Source: an uncultured Eubacterium sp. (GTDB taxonomy: Bacteria > Bacillota > Clostridia > Oscillospirales > Acutalibacteraceae). Taken from it: a stretch of 10,251 bases of DNA. The position numbers and the translations under genes were made by a program. The stretch is from NCBI GenBank assembly GCA_945980015.1, contig CAMFQI010000015.1, positions 1 to 10,251 on the forward strand. The letters are read 5' to 3'. Below, one piece after another: positions 7,147 through 10,251 of this stretch. Each line of letters starts with the position of its first letter. The first letter of the stretch is position 1. The notes under the pieces were generated by a model, which did no database searches, had not been told where the DNA came from, and saw only the letters and a list, made by a program, of their open reading frames with translations.

Positions 7147-8160
7147 TTATTTAATCGGCTCAACCTCGAAGGAATATTCAAGCGGACAGGTGTAGCCGAA
7201 TTTTATTTGATGCTCCTTTGACGGAATAGGTCCGCAGCTTCCCGAACCGGTACCTCTTACAAAGCCGTCAACGGCAGTAAAGGTTGTTTCGGTATCGGGC
7301 AAATCCTCGATATGCTTTGCTGTTTTAAGCTGACCGAGAGTGAAGTGATTTGCATTAAAGCTAAACGGCTTTTCGATATGTGAAAATCTTAAGCCGACGC
7401 CGTTTTCATCTGTAACAACGCTGTATCTCACATCTCCTCGGTTGCCCGAATCCTGCGGCTTAATGTACTTATGAGCCATTTTGCCGACCGTGGTTTTATA
7501 AGCTCCGATAGGCGAATGCTCCTTAAAATCGGAATAGTTTTCGACAGGTCCTCTGCCGTAGTATTCTACATTCTCAAATTCGCAGGGCATTTCAAGATGA
7601 ACGCCGAAGCGCGGAAGCTGGTCGGTAAGCGGAAAAACCTTTTTGAGCGAAATATCAATACGCATTTTGCCCGTTTTTTCAAAGAAATAGTTAACCTGCG
7701 CCCTTGCAAGAACAACAACGCCCCTTGTGACAAAATCGTAAACGGTGCTTACACATTGCTCACCGCCTATATTTTTCACCTCACAGGAAACGAGCTTTGC
7801 ATTTGAGCAGTCAAGACCGATAATTTTCCAGAATATAACCATATACTGATCGTTGTCTAGTCTGCCTCTGTAAATATGCGGAACGAAGCCGCCTTGAGCG
7901 TCAAGCGGTGCGGTGTTCAAATACTGCGTGCCGTCAACCTCGTAGCTTACAAGTCCCTCGTTCTTGTCAAATACGGCGTTGCCGTTATCAAACCGAACGG
8001 TAATAATGCCATCGCCGTTCTCGATGTCAGCGCTTGCACAAATTCTGTTTTCGTAAGGCTTCGCAAGAGAAACAATGACCTGCTCAACTGCAATTTCCCT
8101 ATCGGAAGCCTTATCGGTATAGATAAAGTTAACGAATACATCGCTGTCGGATTTTGACAA
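7147..8160 (-). CDS. lacZ: Beta-galactosidase (GH2), C-terminal part: rest of domain 4 and the small-chain domain 5, cut off by an in-frame TAG
   Basis: The frame is the same as that of the upstream piece; only TAG 8176-8178 divides them. Counted from TTG 8160 it has 337 residues. Residues 7-31 (DVFVNFIYTD...) look like the last strands of LacZ domain 4. About 40-337 is the Bgal_small_N domain: FDKNEGLVSY, RGRLDND, RFGVHLE, YYGRGPVENYSD, then KYIKPQDSGNRGDVRY, all matching conserved E. coli LacZ stretches. Near the C-terminus GSGSCGP stands where E. coli has GDDSW, so the Trp999 position is Cys. TTG 8160 has no visible ribosome site, so independent translation is doubtful; it would need readthrough or reinitiation after the TAG. 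LacM of lactobacilli is a natural free subunit of this kind and similar length. If the stop is real and tight, this is the dead 3' end of a pseudogene. Confidence 0.8.
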   Translation of the reverse strand: MSKSDSDVFVNFIYTDKASDREIAVEQVIVSLAKPYENRICASADIENGDGIITVRFDNGNAVFDKNEGLVSYEVDGTQYLNTAPLDAQGGFVPHIYRGRLDNDQYMVIFWKIIGLDCSNAKLVSCEVKNIGGEQCVSTVYDFVTRGVVVLARAQVNYFFEKTGKMRIDISLKKVFPLTDQLPRFGVHLEMPCEFENVEYYGRGPVENYSDFKEHSPIGAYKTTVGKMAHKYIKPQDSGNRGDVRYSVVTDENGVGLRFSHIEKPFSFNANHFTLGQLKTAKHIEDLPDTETTFTAVDGFVRGTGSGSCGPIPSKEHQIKFGYTCPLEYSFEVEPIK

Positions 8161-8175
8161 AACAGGCGAATTAAT

Positions 8176-8178
8176 CTA
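8176..8178 (-). other. In-frame TAG stop interrupting the beta-galactosidase gene
   Basis: The codons read ...R-K-K-I-TAG-I-N-S-P-V-L..., and both sides are in the same frame with no missing sequence. Alignment from memory with E. coli LacZ (VAPQGKQLIELPEL) puts a Glu at this place, so GAG to TAG by one base change is the simplest origin. The complete genes visible here end in TAA (three) or TGA (one); no other TAG terminates or interrupts a gene, so the window neither supports nor excludes amber recoding. Confidence 0.85.
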
Positions 8179-10107
8179 AATTTTCTTTCTCGTTTGAGGT
8201 GCGATTACCGACTTGATTTTTCCTGAAGCCGCAACGCTGCCGTTATCAATTATCTCATACGAAATTTCGATATCCGAGCTATCCTTGAAGCATCTTGTGT
8301 TTTTCAGCTCAAAGGTGTTGCTTCCTATATACTGCGCTCTTATCGGACGGTAGCAAACCTTCATTTCAAGCGCGCCGCTTGACGGCTTGCGGTCGGGATA
8401 AAAAAGACCGTCAACACAGAAATTTCCGTCGTGGATAGGCTCGTTGTGGTCGCCGCCATAGGTCCATTTGTACCTTGCGTTTTCGTCATACACGCCGTGG
8501 TCCGCCCATTCCCAAATGCAACCGCCCATAAACTGCTTCGAGGAATAGAAAAGCTCCATATATTCCTCAAGTCCACCCGGACCGTTGCCCATTGCATGCG
8601 CATATTCGCATTGGAAAAACGGCTTGCCCTTGTACTTATTTCCTGCAGTTCCCTTTCGGATTTTCCTCATCAAATCCTGAGTAGCATACATTCTCGAAAC
8701 AACGTCGTACGCCCAACGCTTACTGCGGTTAACACCCTCGTAATGAACGGGAATTTCGGGATTTGCCTTTTTCAGAAAATCGTAGCAGACGTCCTGACAT
8801 TTGTAGCCGCCCGACTCGTTGCCGAGACTCCACATTGTGATTGACGGGTGATTTTTATCACGCTCGTACATTCTTTGCACTCTGTCGAGATAGTGCGAAG
8901 CCCACGTAATATCGTTGCTCAATCTGTTAGGATTATACGTACTGTGAGGTACTGCATAAAAGCCGTGAGTTTCGATATCCGCCTCATCAACAACATAAAG
9001 TCCGTACATATCGCACATAGTGAGAAATACAGGATCGGGAGGATAATGAGAGGTACGAACGGAGTTGCAGTTGTACTCCTTCATCAGCTTAATATCAAGC
9101 TCCAAATCATCAAGCGAAACGGCATAGCCCTTTGTCATATGTGTGTCGTGATGATTAACGCCGAGCATTTTTATCGGCTTTTCATTAAAGAGAAATACCT
9201 CGCCGTCGATTTTTATATCCTTGAAGCCAATGTAGGTACGAATAGCCTCAACATCTTTTATTTTGATTGTAACTTCATAGAGATTTGGTGTTTCGGCCGT
9301 CCATTCATTTACTTTAAGATTTTTTATAATTGTGTTGCTTTCATTTGTTGTGAATAGGTCACAGTAAATGTCAACATCATCAAAATTGCCATCAATTTTT
9401 ATTTTCAAATCATAAGTGCCGTCAGCATTTTTGCTAGGTCTGAAAAGAAAATCGTCAATGTGCTTTTCCTCTTGATTGATGATATAAACATCACGGAAAA
9501 TGCCGTTTTCCCTAAACATATCCTGACATTCGAGATATGTGCCGTTGCACCATTTGTAGTTCACAACAAGAATTTCGTTTTCGCCGTCAATCAAAAAATC
9601 GGTTATATCAAACTCAGCGGTATTGTGCGAGCCCTCGGAATAGCCGACGTATTTTGAATTTACATAAAGTGTAAACGCTCCTGCCACGCCGAGAAATGAG
9701 ATAATCTGTCGGTATGACTTTTTGAGTGCTACGGATTTTCTGTAAATTCCTACAGCCACGTCCTCGGGAATATGAGGCGGCTTTTTCGGAAACGGATAAC
9801 GGGTGTTGATATACGCAATTTGGTCGTAGCCGTTTCTCTGCCAGGTTGACGGAACGTTGAGTTTATCAAACGATGTGTTGTCCGTATCAAGCGTGTTTGG
9901 AATTTCGCTCAGCTTTTCGTAATACAAAAAATCCCATTCTCCGCTTAAAACAGTCACTCTGTCGGAATTGTAACGCTCGTTTTTGTAATCGGTTTTTTCA
10001 AATGCGTTCTCACGGGAAAACGGAATAAAATACGTCCTTGCAGGAAGCTTGTTTTCCTCAAAAACAGAAAATTCGGCGTGAATTTTTTTATTTATGTTAT
10101 ACTTCAT
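8176..10107 (-). CDS. lacZ: Beta-galactosidase (GH2), N-terminal and catalytic part, ended by a premature TAG
   Basis: The 643-residue piece holds the sugar-binding jelly-roll (about 35-212: LSGEWDF, VPSTWQRNGYDQIAY, GVAGAFTLYVNSKYVGYS), the first Ig-like domain (about 213-296), the TIM barrel (about 300-590) and the first strands of domain 4. Both catalytic glutamates are there: the acid/base in SLGNESG (Glu431) and the nucleophile in CEYAHAMGN (Glu501), with the substrate-site stretches MLGVNHHDTH, RTSHYPPDP and DEADIETHG. The enzyme hydrolyses terminal beta-galactosides such as lactose in the cytoplasm; no signal peptide is seen. E. coli LacZ is 1023 residues; this piece plus the downstream one gives about 986. 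The ATG at 10107 has AGGT 6 bases upstream. LacL of lactobacilli is a similar free large subunit, so partial function with the downstream piece is possible, but a nonsense-mutated gene is likelier. Confidence 0.9.
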   Translation of the reverse strand: MKYNINKKIHAEFSVFEENKLPARTYFIPFSRENAFEKTDYKNERYNSDRVTVLSGEWDFLYYEKLSEIPNTLDTDNTSFDKLNVPSTWQRNGYDQIAYINTRYPFPKKPPHIPEDVAVGIYRKSVALKKSYRQIISFLGVAGAFTLYVNSKYVGYSEGSHNTAEFDITDFLIDGENEILVVNYKWCNGTYLECQDMFRENGIFRDVYIINQEEKHIDDFLFRPSKNADGTYDLKIKIDGNFDDVDIYCDLFTTNESNTIIKNLKVNEWTAETPNLYEVTIKIKDVEAIRTYIGFKDIKIDGEVFLFNEKPIKMLGVNHHDTHMTKGYAVSLDDLELDIKLMKEYNCNSVRTSHYPPDPVFLTMCDMYGLYVVDEADIETHGFYAVPHSTYNPNRLSNDITWASHYLDRVQRMYERDKNHPSITMWSLGNESGGYKCQDVCYDFLKKANPEIPVHYEGVNRSKRWAYDVVSRMYATQDLMRKIRKGTAGNKYKGKPFFQCEYAHAMGNGPGGLEEYMELFYSSKQFMGGCIWEWADHGVYDENARYKWTYGGDHNEPIHDGNFCVDGLFYPDRKPSSGALEMKVCYRPIRAQYIGSNTFELKNTRCFKDSSDIEISYEIIDNGSVAASGKIKSVIAPQTRKKI

Positions 10108-10147
10108 ACAGTTACCTGCTTTCCTGAATTTTTACTGTCAAATCTTG

Positions 10148-10157
10148 CCCATATGGG
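10148..10157. promoter_or_regulatory. Palindrome upstream of the beta-galactosidase gene, possible operator
   Basis: CCCATATGGG is a perfect 10-base palindrome, extending with one mismatch to TTGCCCATATGGGAAA (10145-10160). It sits about 40 bases before the start codon, in the leader if transcription starts near 10232. A sugar-responsive repressor could bind here; no regulator gene is in the window. Confidence 0.35.
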
Positions 10158-10206
10158 AAAAATCAACGGCTTTTTATATATTAATTTCATAGCCTAACAG
10201 TAATCC

Positions 10207-10220
10207 AACATAATTATGTT
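10207..10220. promoter_or_regulatory. Palindrome just downstream of the putative beta-galactosidase -10 box
   Basis: AACATAATTATGTT is a perfect 14-base palindrome. It lies about 20 bases downstream of the TATAAT at 10239-10244, where a repressor would block a starting polymerase. An AT-rich inverted repeat TAAATT/AATTTA (10221-10236) abuts it. The operator role is inferred from position only. Confidence 0.4.
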
Positions 10221-10238
10221 TAAATTAAAAAATTTACG

Positions 10239-10244
10239 ATTATA
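10239..10244 (-). promoter_or_regulatory. Candidate -10 box for the beta-galactosidase gene
   Basis: TATAAT reads on the minus strand about 130 bases before the start codon. Its -35 element would fall outside the window, so the promoter cannot be completed. It could equally belong to something upstream. Confidence 0.4.
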
Positions 10245-10251
10245 CAGCCTT

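Noticed and set aside
8160..8178. A frameshift as cause of the broken beta-galactosidase gene
   Set aside because: Both pieces are in the same frame (8178 and 8160 share the codon register), so the break is a stop codon and not an insertion or deletion.
8431..9657. Plus-strand open frames antisense to the beta-galactosidase gene
   Set aside because: The minus strand here encodes highly conserved GH2 catalytic motifs, and the antisense frames show no family features.
10136..10141. A perfect minus-strand TTGACA (-35 box) near the beta-galactosidase start
   Set aside because: No -10 box is found at 16-19 bases spacing; that position is CAGGTA, next to the ribosome site.

Overview
The window looks like a piece of chromosome from an anaerobic Firmicute of class Clostridia, probably a gut or rumen member of the Ruminococcaceae/Oscillospiraceae type. 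This is inferred from BspA-like leucine-rich repeat (LRR_5) proteins with clostridial caps, AAAGGAG-type ribosome binding sites, AT-rich intergenic DNA and a clostridial-type GH2 beta-galactosidase. No RNA gene, CRISPR array, insertion sequence or phage gene was seen.

Left part, all on the minus strand (6188 down to 1): three closely packed genes that read as one operon. First comes a small ECF-type sigma factor (6188-5664). 25 bases later comes a single-pass membrane protein (5638-3704). It has a short cytoplasmic head placed like an anti-sigma domain, one membrane helix, an acidic linker, a Big_3-like Ig domain and an ectodomain of LRR_5 repeats. 14 bases later starts a giant secreted LRR_5 protein (from 3689) that runs off the left edge after 1229 codons. 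It is built from super-modules of nearly 600 residues, each opened by a W-x-Y...LYI cap and closed by a VLYG/STA..YA cap. The likely logic is that the membrane protein senses something outside through the same fold used by the giant surface protein, and releases the sigma factor to drive the surface protein and perhaps the operon itself. This is the most interesting system in the window.

Middle (6189-7132): a 215-base divergent intergenic region with several perfect palindromes and a clear extended -10 promoter, then a plus-strand alpha/beta hydrolase (6404-7096) with an intact Ser-Asp-His triad. A strong bidirectional hairpin terminator (7103-7132) separates it from the convergent genes to its right.

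Right part, minus strand (10107 down to 7147): a GH2 beta-galactosidase (lacZ family) whose reading frame is interrupted by one in-frame TAG at 8176-8178. The two pieces (643 and about 337 residues) are in the same frame and together make a normal full-length enzyme of about 986 residues. A nonsense mutation is the simplest reading. Readthrough, or a functional split like LacL/LacM, are the alternatives. The 144 bases upstream hold a TATAAT box and two palindromes that could be operators.
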